A stretch of 44,544 bases of DNA from an uncultured delta proteobacterium (lineage in GTDB: Bacteria; Myxococcota_A; Bradymonadia; REDH01), in NCBI GenBank assembly GCA_903873545.1, contig CAIQPA010000291.1, positions 1 to 44,544 on the forward strand, read 5' to 3'. Positions 34,224-42,107 of this stretch are shown one piece after another. Every line of letters starts with the position of its first letter. The stretch's first letter is position 1. The notes under the pieces are model-generated. The model saw only the letters and a list, made by a program, of their open reading frames with translations, did no database searches and was not told where the DNA came from. The position numbers and the translations under genes are program-made.

Positions 34224-34302
34224 GACGAGGCCTCGCGTGGTAGCCGATAGGCGCTTCAAGCCCTGAAGATGCCCGCCCGTCAACCCTAACCGAGTCTGCT
34301 CC

Positions 34303-35541
34303 GTGTCGAGAATTCAAGTTGAGCGGGTCGCCCCGGCGACCGAAGCAGAGACCCGTGCCCGCCTCGCGCGGGCCAAACGGATTGTCATCAAGGTTGGCTC
34401 GAACGTCTTGGTCGGTGGCTCCGCCAACCTGATCGACCGGCACAATTTCTGCGCCATTGTAGAGACCATTGCGCGCCTTGCCGACGTGCCCGGCCGCCAC
34501 ATCGTCCTGGTGACCTCGGGCGCCGTGGCGGTGGGGCGTCGCACCATCGCTTCGCTCCGGCGCGCCGATGAGGGGCGCGCCGATACGCTGTCGGCCAAGC
34601 AGGCGCTGGCGGCGATAGGTCAGCCGCGCCTCATGCACCTCTACGGCGAAGAGTTCGCCTTCTACGGAAAGCAGGTCGCACAGGTGCTGCTCACGCGCGA
34701 CGACATCGCCAACCGAGAGCGCTTCCTCAACGCCCGCATCACCTTCCGCGAGATGGAGCTCGTACCCTCCATCATCCCCATCGTGAACGAGAACGATACG
34801 GTGGCCACCGAGGAGCTCCGCTTTGGCGACAACGACCAGCTCGCCGGATTGCTCACGAGCGTCGTCGGCGCCGACCTCCTGATCATCCTCTCCGACGTTA
34901 GCGCCGTCTTCGACGCCGACCCGACCCGCGACAACAGCGCCAACCCCATCGCGGTGGCCTTCGCAGACGACCCGGGGCTGCTCGCCATCGCCGGTCCCGC
35001 CAGCCAGGAGGGGCCTGGCACGGGCGGCATGGCCTCCAAGATCCGGGCCGCACGCATCGCCGCAGGTTACGGCGTGCCGACCATCATCGGGCCCGGTCGC
35101 GAACTCAGCGGACTCGGCGCGGCGCTGAGCGGCGGTCCGGGCTTCGGCACCCTGCTTGTACCGCGCGACCAACAGCTCGGCGCTCGCAAGAGCTGGATCA
35201 AGTTCGGCGCCCGCCCGAGCGGCGTTATCTCGGTCGATGCCGGCGCTTCGCGCGCACTCCGCGAGCTCGGTAAGTCGCTGTTGCCCAGCGGTCTGCTCGG
35301 GGTGAGCGGCGACTTCGGCCCAGGTGCCGCGGTCGACCTCCAGAACGAGGCGGGCAACACCTTTGCGCGCGGCCTGGTCGCCTATTCTGCATCGGAGATT
35401 CGTCGCCTGCGGGGCCTCCGCAGTGAGCAGATCACCGAAACGCTCGGCTACTCGAATGGCGACGCGGTGATTCATCGCGATGACCTGGTGCTGCTCGACG
35501 AAACCGGGGCTGCCGGAACGCTGGACCCGCTGCCCGAGTGA
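34303..35541 (+). CDS. proB: Glutamate 5-kinase
   Basis: A 412-residue amino-acid kinase that makes glutamyl-5-phosphate from glutamate and ATP, the first step of proline synthesis. The kinase domain has VIKVGSNVLVGG, VLVTSGAVAVGRR, IPIVNENDTVATEELRFGDN and the ATP-side GTGGMASKIRAARIA, all standard. The C-terminal third is a PUA domain beginning near SGVISVDAGASRALRELG, as in long ProB forms. Start is GTG 34303. The proA gene is not next to it; a thiolase gene follows after 109 bases. Function is sure. Confidence 0.95.
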   Translation: MSRIQVERVAPATEAETRARLARAKRIVIKVGSNVLVGGSANLIDRHNFCAIVETIARLADVPGRHIVLVTSGAVAVGRRTIASLRRADEGRADTLSAKQALAAIGQPRLMHLYGEEFAFYGKQVAQVLLTRDDIANRERFLNARITFREMELVPSIIPIVNENDTVATEELRFGDNDQLAGLLTSVVGADLLIILSDVSAVFDADPTRDNSANPIAVAFADDPGLLAIAGPASQEGPGTGGMASKIRAARIAAGYGVPTIIGPGRELSGLGAALSGGPGFGTLLVPRDQQLGARKSWIKFGARPSGVISVDAGASRALRELGKSLLPSGLLGVSGDFGPGAAVDLQNEAGNTFARGLVAYSASEIRRLRGLRSEQITETLGYSNGDAVIHRDDLVLLDETGAAGTLDPLPE

Positions 35542-35650
35542 CGCGCCGCGTTTCGTGCGAGGTGTGGCCAAACCGCCCAACACTCACTATCTGCGCGGCG
35601 CTGGCAGGCCTACGCCGCTCGCCCTACATTCACTCTGCTGGAGCATCTTC

Positions 35651-36919
35651 ATGAAGCCTCTTCGTCGCGTCTTCCTTGTGGGCGGTGCGCTCACCCCTTT
35701 CATCGGCAAGTCGCATCCCGACTTCATCTGGAAGGGGCATGCCGACTTCGGCAAGCGCGAGAACCCGACGCTTGAAGAGTACTTCGCCCAGGTGCTTGCC
35801 AAGCTCTTTGCCGAGACGGGCCTCGAACCCGCCCGCATCGAGAAGGGCTACGTCGGCAACTTCGCCGGCGAACTCTTTAACAAGCAGGGCCACCTCGGCT
35901 CGATGCTCGCCCGCGTGGAGAGCCGTCTGGAGGGTGTCCCCTTCACCCGCGTGGAGGGCGCATGTGCCTCGGGTGCGCTGGCCATGATTGGCGCCATCGA
36001 GGCCATTCAGGCCGGCCGCAACATCACGCTCGCCATCGGCGCCGAGGCCCAGACAACCGTGTCGGCACGCGAGGGCGCAGACTTCCTCGCCCGCGCCTCG
36101 CACTACGAGACCGAGCGCGGCCTCGACGACTTTACCTTCCCCGCCATGTTCGCCCGTCGCACGATGCATTGTCGTGCAGAGACCGGCGTGACCGAGGAGG
36201 ATGTCGCCCATGTGGTTGTGAAGGCCTACGCCAACGCGGCGAAGAACCCGAACGCCCATATGAAGGCCGTTCCGATGACCTTCGAGCAGGCTGCGACCGC
36301 CAACGACCGCAACCCCACCTTCCTGAAGAACCCCGACCTTTCGCCCTTCCTCAAGATCAGCGACTGCTCGCAGGTCTCTGACGGCGCAGCCGCCATGGTC
36401 CTTGCCTCCGAAGAGGGGCTGCGCGCGCTCGGCCTCTCGCCGGATGAGGCCGTGGAGGTGCTCTCTTACGCGCAGTCGAACGGCGCGCTCGGGCAGGTCT
36501 CCGACTTCACCCGGATGGGCATCACCGAGCGTGCGGCCAAGGAGGCCTACGCAGACACCGGGCTGACGGCCAGCGACATGAAGGTGGCCGAGGTTCACGA
36601 CTGCTTTGCCATCACCGAACTGCTCATGACCGAGGCGCTCGGCTTTGCGGCGCACGGGCAGGGCGGTGCGCTGGCCCGCGAGGGTCGCACGGCGATTGGC
36701 GGCGACATCCCGGTCAACACGGGCGGCGGACTTCTCGCCTTCGGACACCCCGTCGGCGCGACCGGCATCAAGCAGGTGCTCGAGGTGGCCCGCCAGATGC
36801 AGAAGCGCTGCGGCGACTACCAGGTCGGTCACGACATCAAGCACGGCATCGCGGCAAACATGGGCGGCGACGATCGCACCGCCGTCGTCACGATTCTGCG
36901 GAACAACGCCGCCGTCTAA
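35651..36919 (+). CDS. Thiolase-family acetyl-CoA acyltransferase
   Basis: A 422-residue thiolase-fold enzyme. The nucleophile is Cys105 in EGACASGALAMIGA. The second half has EVHDCFAITELLMTEALGF, which replaces the NEAF motif of classical thiolases, and GHPVGATGIKQVLE with the catalytic His. This combination is typical of the SCP2-like thiolase group, often annotated as acetyl-CoA acetyltransferase, which acts in fatty-acid breakdown or mevalonate-type condensations. The ATG at 35651 is preceded only by a weak ribosome binding site but begins exactly at the first beta strand. It appears to be a single-gene unit. Confidence 0.9.
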   Translation: MKPLRRVFLVGGALTPFIGKSHPDFIWKGHADFGKRENPTLEEYFAQVLAKLFAETGLEPARIEKGYVGNFAGELFNKQGHLGSMLARVESRLEGVPFTRVEGACASGALAMIGAIEAIQAGRNITLAIGAEAQTTVSAREGADFLARASHYETERGLDDFTFPAMFARRTMHCRAETGVTEEDVAHVVVKAYANAAKNPNAHMKAVPMTFEQAATANDRNPTFLKNPDLSPFLKISDCSQVSDGAAAMVLASEEGLRALGLSPDEAVEVLSYAQSNGALGQVSDFTRMGITERAAKEAYADTGLTASDMKVAEVHDCFAITELLMTEALGFAAHGQGGALAREGRTAIGGDIPVNTGGGLLAFGHPVGATGIKQVLEVARQMQKRCGDYQVGHDIKHGIAANMGGDDRTAVVTILRNNAAV

Positions 36920-36988
36920 CCCCTTGCGGCTGGTAGCCGTCCAAGCCTAGGCTCCGCGCTCCCTCTTTCGATAGTTTGGATACGCATC

Positions 36989-38218
36989 ATGGCCGACGAT
37001 TTTGCGCTCAAGAGCGAAGTGATTGATCAGGTTTCTGCCGTAGTTGACCCGCTCACGGGTGAAGGACTCCTGGACGCCCATATCCTCGAAAAGGTCGAGG
37101 TCGCAGGCGGCATCGCCTCCGTGGTTCTCAAGTTCAAAGCGGAGCACACCAAGGAGCAGCGCTGGGCGCTCGAGGATGCAGTTGCGACGGCAGCCGAGAA
37201 GGTTGACGGCGTGAAGGAGGCCCGGGTCACGAGCTTCGTCGAAGGCTATCAGGCCAGCGCGGCACCGGCTCCCGAGGCGGCTGCTGCACCAGCCGCTGCC
37301 AAGGGCGCATCGCAGGCACCCAAGGCGCTCGAGGGCGTTGGTCGCGTCATCGCCGTCGCCTCGGGCAAGGGCGGCGTTGGCAAGTCCACCGTCGCTGTGA
37401 ACCTCGCGCTGGCGCTTGCTCGTCTGGGCTTCCACGTTGGCCTGCTCGATGTCGATATCTACGGTCCGAGTGTGCCCACGCTGCTGGGCATCAATGTGCG
37501 TCCGGCAGTGCGCGAGAAGCGCATCATCCCGGTCGAGGCCCACGGTCTCAAGCTCATGTCGCTCGGCTTCCTCATGGACGACGACGCGCCGGTCATCTGG
37601 CGCGGACCCATCGTCACCGGCATCATCCGTCAGTTTCTGCAGGATGTGGACTGGCGCGGCATCGACTACCTCATCGTCGACATGCCTCCCGGCACGGGCG
37701 ATGCGCAGCTGAGCCTGGCTCAGACCGTGCCTGTCGATGGGGCGATTATCGTGACCACCCCCAGCGACCTCGCGCTCATCGATGCAGCGCGCGGCCTCCG
37801 CATGTTTACCCAGCTCAATGTGGATGTGCTCGGCATGGTCGAGAACATGTCCTATTACCTCTGGCCCGGTGCAGCCGAGGCCCGCAACCTTGCTGCGAGC
37901 CTGCGCGCCAAGGGCGACGAGCAGAGCGCCGCGGCGCTCGACAAAATCGTCTCCGACGAGGAGCGCACCTACATCTTCGGACAGGGCGGCGGCACGCGCG
38001 AGGCGGCTCGCCTCGGCACGACGATGCTCGGCGAAATCCCGCTCGATGGCGCCGTGCGGAAGATGGGTGACGAGGGCCGTCCCGTTGTGGTCGGCAGCCC
38101 CGACAGTGGCGTTACGAAGGCCTTCCTTGAGCTGGCGCAGCGGGTCACGGATGCCAAGCCGCTGGCCTCGCCGGGAAGCGCGCCCAAGCCGGGGCTCTTC
38201 TCCTTCAAGCGGTCGTAG
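36989..38218 (+). CDS. Mrp/ApbC-type P-loop ATPase, cysteine-free, with N-terminal MIP18 domain
   Basis: A 409-residue protein of the Mrp/NBP35 family, normally an iron-sulfur cluster carrier. A MIP18/DUF59-like domain (residues 1-85) is joined by an Ala/Pro linker to the ATPase. Deviant Walker A is SGKGGVGKST (125-134), then LLDVDIYGPSVP and VDMPPGTGDAQL. The CxxC of normal members, which follows VENMS, is missing: here VENMSYYLWPG (residues 284-294) leads into a charged stretch of about 30 residues before YIFGQGGG. There is no cysteine in the whole protein. It therefore should not hold a bridging 4Fe-4S cluster in the usual way. The stop overlaps the next start (TAGTG), so it is coupled to the ABC gene. 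Confidence 0.9.
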   Translation: MADDFALKSEVIDQVSAVVDPLTGEGLLDAHILEKVEVAGGIASVVLKFKAEHTKEQRWALEDAVATAAEKVDGVKEARVTSFVEGYQASAAPAPEAAAAPAAAKGASQAPKALEGVGRVIAVASGKGGVGKSTVAVNLALALARLGFHVGLLDVDIYGPSVPTLLGINVRPAVREKRIIPVEAHGLKLMSLGFLMDDDAPVIWRGPIVTGIIRQFLQDVDWRGIDYLIVDMPPGTGDAQLSLAQTVPVDGAIIVTTPSDLALIDAARGLRMFTQLNVDVLGMVENMSYYLWPGAAEARNLAASLRAKGDEQSAAALDKIVSDEERTYIFGQGGGTREAARLGTTMLGEIPLDGAVRKMGDEGRPVVVGSPDSGVTKAFLELAQRVTDAKPLASPGSAPKPGLFSFKRS

Positions 38219-39033
38219 TGTTTCCTGCGGGAGAGCTGCAGCCAGAGGCGCTCTCTCCGGCCGTAAGGCCCGTGCTGCGGCTTCACGAGGTCTGCAAGAC
38301 CTTCACGGTGACGCCCCGCGTACGAGACCTTATTCGCTTTCGTCGGTCGCCGCCGGTCGAGGTGCTCCGGGGCATCTCGTTCGAGATCGGCGCGGGGCAG
38401 ATTGTGGGGCTTATCGGGCCCAACGGGGCCGGTAAAAGCACGCTCATGCGCTGCGTAGCAGGCCTTGTGATGCCGACCTCGGGCGAGCTGCTTGTGGACG
38501 GTTCGGCGCCGACCGCCGGGGGGGGCACGCAGCGTCGGCGTATCGGCTGGGTCTCGCGTGAGGACCGCTCCTTCAACCTGCGGCTGACAGGCCGTGAGAA
38601 CCTCGCCTTCTTCGCGGAACTGGCGCAAAAGGATGGTGGGTCGCGGGCCGAAGCGGTTGCCGATGCGTTGGCCCGCGTAGGTCTCACGCGGCAGGCCGAT
38701 CGTCCCTTCCGGACCTACTCATCGGGCATGCGACAGCGGCTGTCGATGGGCCGCGCGCTGATCGCCGACCCGGTGCTGCTGCTGCTCGACGAGGCAAGTA
38801 CGGGGCTCGATCCTGGCCGTCGTGAATCGTTCAAGCGGCTCTGTCTGCAGCTCGCCAAAGAGCAGGGGAAGGCCATTCTCATTGCCTCTCACGACATGGC
38901 AGAGTTGGAGGCGCTCTGCGACACGGTCCATCTCCTCGACGGCGGTCGCGTGGTGGCGTCCGGCGGCTTCGCTGCGGTTGCAGCCGCGGCCGATGCTGTC
39001 TTTGAGCGTGAGCAGGCGGAGGAAGAGGCATGA
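38218..39033 (+). CDS. ABC transporter ATP-binding protein
   Basis: A 271-residue ABC ATPase of the exporter type. Walker A is GPNGAGKST (residues 67-75), the signature is YSSGMRQRLSMGRAL, Walker B is LLLLDEASTGLDP and the switch His is in ASHDMAELE. The insert VTPRVRDLIRFRRSPPVEVL after the first strand is common in ATPases linked to polysaccharide or ABC-2 exporters. Start is GTG 38218, overlapping the Mrp stop. It pairs with the permease that overlaps it by ATGA. The peptide precursor gene lies 0.9 kb further on the same strand, so it may export the peptide, but the coupling to Mrp argues for a separate role too. Confidence 0.88.
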   Translation: MFPAGELQPEALSPAVRPVLRLHEVCKTFTVTPRVRDLIRFRRSPPVEVLRGISFEIGAGQIVGLIGPNGAGKSTLMRCVAGLVMPTSGELLVDGSAPTAGGGTQRRRIGWVSREDRSFNLRLTGRENLAFFAELAQKDGGSRAEAVADALARVGLTRQADRPFRTYSSGMRQRLSMGRALIADPVLLLLDEASTGLDPGRRESFKRLCLQLAKEQGKAILIASHDMAELEALCDTVHLLDGGRVVASGGFAAVAAAADAVFEREQAEEEA

Positions 39034-39830
39034 CGGCGCAATGGAAGCTTCTCCGCGCCTTCTGGCTCCATGATTTCCGCGAGGCGCAGAGCTATCCGCT
39101 GGTTCACTTCAACCGGGTTGTCGGTCTGGGACTCATGTTCTTTCTGCTGCACGGGCTCTCCAAGCTGGTGGGCGAAGGGATGGGGGTGGGCCAGTTGGGC
39201 ATCTTGCCGTTTCTCGCCTGCGGTTTTGCGGCGATGGACCTCATGTGGACCTCGCTGGGCGCCTTTACGAGCAAACTGCGTCGCCACCAGACGACGGGCA
39301 TGCTCGAGGCCTGCCTGATGACGGGCCACTCGTTGCCCGCGCTGATGACGGCGATGCCGACCTTCGATCTGTCGGTGAGCGTGATGCGGTCGAGCGCGAT
39401 TGTTGTGCTCGCGAGCCTGTTCATGGCGCCTGCACCGGCTCCGGTCGCCTGGGTCTACGCGGCCTTCTTCGGCGTCGGCGGAATGCTCCTCTTCCTCGCG
39501 GTCGGTCTGATCTCGGCGGCGCTGCTACTCCGTTACAAGGCCGGGGATCCGTTGAACCGGGCCATGCACATCTCGGCGGTGGTAACGGGCGGCGTTTTCA
39601 TGCCGCGGACGGAGCTGCCGGCCGCGGTGGGCGCCGTCGGGGCATGGGTTCCTATCGCACCGGTGGTGGACGGGGTTCGGCTGGCGCTGGCTGGCAGCAG
39701 TTGGGCCGAGTTGGCGCCGGTTGCGATTCGGCTAGGAGTCTTGGTAGCTGTTGCGTCAACGGTGGCGCTGTTTTCGGTTCGAGCGGCAGTCCGGACGGTT
39801 CTCAAGGAAGGATCGTTGGCGCATTACTAA
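39030..39830 (+). CDS. ABC-2 type permease
   Basis: A 266-residue integral membrane protein with about six helices. Blocks include FREAQSYPLVHFNRVVGLGL, FLACGFAAMDLMWTSLGAFT and LLRYKAGDPLNRAMHISAVV, then FMPRTELPAAVGAVGAWVP followed by PVVDGVRLAL, the usual ABC-2 last-loop and helix pattern. It works with the ATPase just upstream (ATGA overlap). The stop at 39828-39830 is followed by the AT-rich promoter region of the peptide precursor gene. The substrate is unknown. Confidence 0.85.
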   Translation: MTAQWKLLRAFWLHDFREAQSYPLVHFNRVVGLGLMFFLLHGLSKLVGEGMGVGQLGILPFLACGFAAMDLMWTSLGAFTSKLRRHQTTGMLEACLMTGHSLPALMTAMPTFDLSVSVMRSSAIVVLASLFMAPAPAPVAWVYAAFFGVGGMLLFLAVGLISAALLLRYKAGDPLNRAMHISAVVTGGVFMPRTELPAAVGAVGAWVPIAPVVDGVRLALAGSSWAELAPVAIRLGVLVAVASTVALFSVRAAVRTVLKEGSLAHY

Positions 39831-39854
39831 CTGCGATCGAACATGTTGCATTGT

Positions 39855-39870
39855 TGGCTTGATTCATGCA
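39855..39870 (+). promoter_or_regulatory. Candidate sigma-54 promoter of the precursor peptide gene
   Basis: TGGCTTGATTCATGCA has GG and GC exactly 10 bases apart and keeps the outer TGGC and TGCA. It deviates at the A and C of TGGCAC and at the first T of TTGC. It lies in an AT-rich stretch (39840-39880) and would start transcription near 39881, about 67 bases before the ATG. It is weaker than the pilA elements. Confidence 0.5.
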
Positions 39871-39916
39871 TTGTTTACTCACGTCGGATTGACGAGACGA
39901 TTCGCAAACACCCATC

Positions 39917-39930
39917 GGGGTCACGACCCC
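39917..39930 (+). other. Inverted repeat in precursor 5' leader
   Basis: GGGGTCACGACCCC is a perfect palindrome, and the ribosome binding site GAAGGAG (39934-39940) starts 4 bases after it. It could be a protein-binding operator or an RNA hairpin that stabilises the message or limits translation; the sequence alone does not decide. Confidence 0.5.
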
Positions 39931-39947
39931 TTCGAAGGAGCCGAGAC

Positions 39948-40148
39948 ATGAGCAAGCAACGGCCAATGCCAAAGCAACAGGATTCGACCACGGATGTGGT
40001 CGCTGAGTCGGTCGGCCTCGAGGAGGCTGTATCGATGGGTCGTCGCGCTTACGAGGCCCCGAGCCTCGCGAAGAAGCGCTCTGTGGCGCGCGTTACGCTC
40101 TTCTCGGGCGGCGGCGTTTCGGCTGGCGGCCTCACGGCTTCCGGCTAG
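39948..40148 (+). CDS. RiPP precursor peptide with lasso-type leader
   Basis: A 66-residue peptide preceded by GAAGGAG 7 bases before the ATG. The leader is acidic and polar. Residues 35-40 are YEAPSL, a perfect Y-x-x-P-x-L element, which is the B1/RRE recognition motif of lasso-type leaders; KKRSVARVTLFSGGG follows, matching the usual continuation in lasso RiPP family leader peptides. The C-terminal part (from about residue 52) is FSGGGVSAGGLTASG: Gly, Ser, Ala and Thr rich. After Glu36 there is no Asp, Glu or Cys, so neither a lasso macrolactam nor a thioether could form. Modification by the radical SAM enzyme, cleavage by the B2 protease and binding by the PqqD-like protein downstream are expected by context. 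Confidence 0.85.
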   Translation: MSKQRPMPKQQDSTTDVVAESVGLEEAVSMGRRAYEAPSLAKKRSVARVTLFSGGGVSAGGLTASG

Positions 40149-40177
40149 TCGGACCTCGTACCTCGGTTCGCCTGACA

Positions 40178-40217
40178 GGGCCGAACAAGTCTCGCGAGAG
40201 ACCTGTCGGCCCTTTTT
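40178..40217 (+). terminator. Intrinsic terminator after the precursor gene
   Basis: GGGCCGA (40178-40184) pairs with TCGGCCC (40206-40212). Inside is a second stem, GTCTC with GAGAC (40189-40193 and 40198-40202), closed by the GNRA loop GCGA. TTTTT follows at 40213-40217. It lies 29 bases after the precursor stop and probably sets a high precursor to enzyme ratio. Confidence 0.85.
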
Positions 40218-40275
40218 CGTGTCATCTTTCCCCCGTCGCTTCGGTGACGGAAAGAGACAGTCTGGGCGGCTCGTG

Positions 40276-40358
40276 GTGACAAATTCTGTCACATGTAGCG
40301 GGCTGTTGCATCAGATCTTCTTTTGATCTCATCTCGGCCGCTGTGCTACGCGGTAGCA
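40276..40358 (+). promoter_or_regulatory. Inverted repeats upstream of the lipoprotein gene
   Basis: Three small palindromes lie between the terminator and the lipoprotein start. They are GTGACA-AATTC-TGTCAC (40276-40292), AGATC-TTCTTTT-GATCT (40313-40329) and TGCTAC-GCG-GTAGCA (40344-40358). The first is operator-like. Any of them may regulate the downstream genes. I find no convincing -35/-10 pair. Confidence 0.4.
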
Positions 40359-40418
40359 GTCAGTAAACCCCGCGCGCAGCGCAACCCTTTTGGACCTCGT
40401 TTTTCGCTGGAGATTGTC

Positions 40419-42089
40419 ATGGCCCGCACGACGCTGAATTCGACCTCCCTCCTCGCGCTGCTTCGCGGGCCTTCGACCCTCACTGCTGCGACCCTCGTCG
40501 CCTCGCTCGCACTCGTTGCCTGCGGAGACGAAACGTCGGAGAAGACCGAGGATACGGGCACCTCGTGCAACCTCTTCACCGGTGAGGGCTGCGAGGATAC
40601 CGCGCCCGACACCACCGCGGACACCTCCACGGATACGGGCACGGCCGACACGACCGAGGAAGACACCAACGTGGAGGACACCGAGGTCGACACCGCGGTC
40701 GAGGACACGACGGTCGACACCGGAACCGACACCGGCGGCATCCAAGAGAGCTGCGGCAACGGCACGGACGACGATGGCGACGGCAACGCCGACTGCGCCG
40801 ACACGGATTGTGAGAACAACGCGGCCTGCTTGGAGTGCGACACCCTCAACGCCCGCGACTGCGAGCCCGACAACCGCGCCTGCGATGTTGTGGCCGGCCC
40901 CGACTCCTGCGGCGACTGCCTCGACACTTTCGTCGACCAAGCCGGCACCTGCATCTGCGACGCGACCATCTGCGACGCGGCGCCTGCCCCCTTCTGCCGC
41001 GGTAACAACCGGGTCGAGACGGCGCGCACCGCCTACGACATCGGCACCAGCTGTGAGTGCCGCGACGCAGAGACCGAGACGGCCTGCCCCACGGGCACCA
41101 ACTGCGACGGCGGCGTGTGCGTTGCAGTCCCCGTGACCGCGGACCCCTGGATCCTCTTCGTGCGTACGCCCGGCTCGGCCTGTGCTGAGCAGCAGGATTC
41201 GCAGATCTACGTCATCCGCGCCGACGGCACGGATGAGCGCCGCGTGACAAACCTTCCTGGCCAGAAGCTCGCCGCTCGTTGGTCGCCCGACGGCCGCTCC
41301 GTCTACTTCTCGATGAAGGTGACCGATTGCTCGGCGCCCGCGAACACCAACGTGGGCATCTACAAGCTCGCCATTGAGACGGGCGCCATCGAGCAGCTCA
41401 CCCCAGTCTGCCCCGAGCTCGCCTATCAGGGCAACCCCGACCCGACCGGCCTCCTCAGCGGCGGCTTCACGGTGGTTCCCGATGAGTCGGCAATCGTCTT
41501 CACCAACTTCTACAGCGGTGACTTCGGCCTCTTCACCCAGCCCCTCGACGCGAGCGGTGCCGCCTGCACCGTGCTCGTCGATAACGGCGGCAACGGCGAA
41601 GCCGACCCTGCGATCGCCGAGTGCGACCCGGCCACGGTCATCTACACCAAGCAGGCTGCTGGCGGCGCCGTGACGCTCTTCTCGGTCGGTGTTGACGGCG
41701 CCGGCAATGGCACCGCGAGCCTCACCGGCTACCTCGGCGCGCCCGCTATCAGCCCGGCCGGCACCTCGGCGCTCTGGACCAAGGACCTCGGCGGCGGCGC
41801 GACGCAGCTCTACAGCAACGCATTCAACTGCACGACGCACCGTACCTCGGGCACGCCGACGCCCGTCTCTGGCTCGACCAACGACAGCTCGCCCTCCTTC
41901 TTCCCCAACGGGAACCTGGTCGTGACCGAGCGCATCTTTGCCTCGGCCAGCGTTGTTCAGACCGAGATCATGGTGATCAATATCACCTCCGGTCTCACCA
42001 CCCGCATCACCACCAACGAGGTCCTCGATGGTGGTCCCCGCCCGGGTCTCATCGAAGCCACCACTCTCAATCCGGCGATCGCGCGCTAG
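40419..42089 (+). CDS. Lipoprotein with Asp/Thr-rich linker and WD40-like (PD40) repeats
   Basis: A 556-residue secreted lipoprotein. The signal peptide ends in the lipobox LVAC with Cys35. A low-complexity Asp/Thr/Glu segment follows (about residues 40-105). Next is a cysteine-rich part, starting CGNGTDDDGDGNADCADTDC, a motif common in myxobacterial lipoproteins. The C-terminal 300 residues resemble TolB-type beta-propeller blades: IRADGTDERRVTNLPGQ then LAARWSPDGRSVYFS is a classic PD40 repeat, with further weaker copies. Start ATG 40419 follows CTGGAG by 6 bases. It lies between the precursor and the radical SAM gene, so it might be an immunity, receptor or processing factor of that system, or unrelated. 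No catalytic motif is visible. Confidence 0.83.
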   Translation: MARTTLNSTSLLALLRGPSTLTAATLVASLALVACGDETSEKTEDTGTSCNLFTGEGCEDTAPDTTADTSTDTGTADTTEEDTNVEDTEVDTAVEDTTVDTGTDTGGIQESCGNGTDDDGDGNADCADTDCENNAACLECDTLNARDCEPDNRACDVVAGPDSCGDCLDTFVDQAGTCICDATICDAAPAPFCRGNNRVETARTAYDIGTSCECRDAETETACPTGTNCDGGVCVAVPVTADPWILFVRTPGSACAEQQDSQIYVIRADGTDERRVTNLPGQKLAARWSPDGRSVYFSMKVTDCSAPANTNVGIYKLAIETGAIEQLTPVCPELAYQGNPDPTGLLSGGFTVVPDESAIVFTNFYSGDFGLFTQPLDASGAACTVLVDNGGNGEADPAIAECDPATVIYTKQAAGGAVTLFSVGVDGAGNGTASLTGYLGAPAISPAGTSALWTKDLGGGATQLYSNAFNCTTHRTSGTPTPVSGSTNDSSPSFFPNGNLVVTERIFASASVVQTEIMVINITSGLTTRITTNEVLDGGPRPGLIEATTLNPAIAR

Positions 42090-42107
42090 CGTCCGCTCCG
42101 AGGTACC

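Noticed and set aside
36944..36953. AGCCTAGGCT palindrome before the Mrp gene
   Set aside because: A 10-base palindrome with no loop and no T run; chance occurrence is plausible and no second copy was seen nearby.
39843..39947. Longer 101-residue form of the precursor
   Set aside because: The upstream ATG has no ribosome binding site and the extension covers the promoter-like region; GAAGGAG points to the ATG at 39948.
40276..40292. CRP-like site
   Set aside because: The half-sites GTGA and TCAC are 9 bases apart, not the 6 of TGTGA-N6-TCACA, so I list it only as an unassigned inverted repeat.
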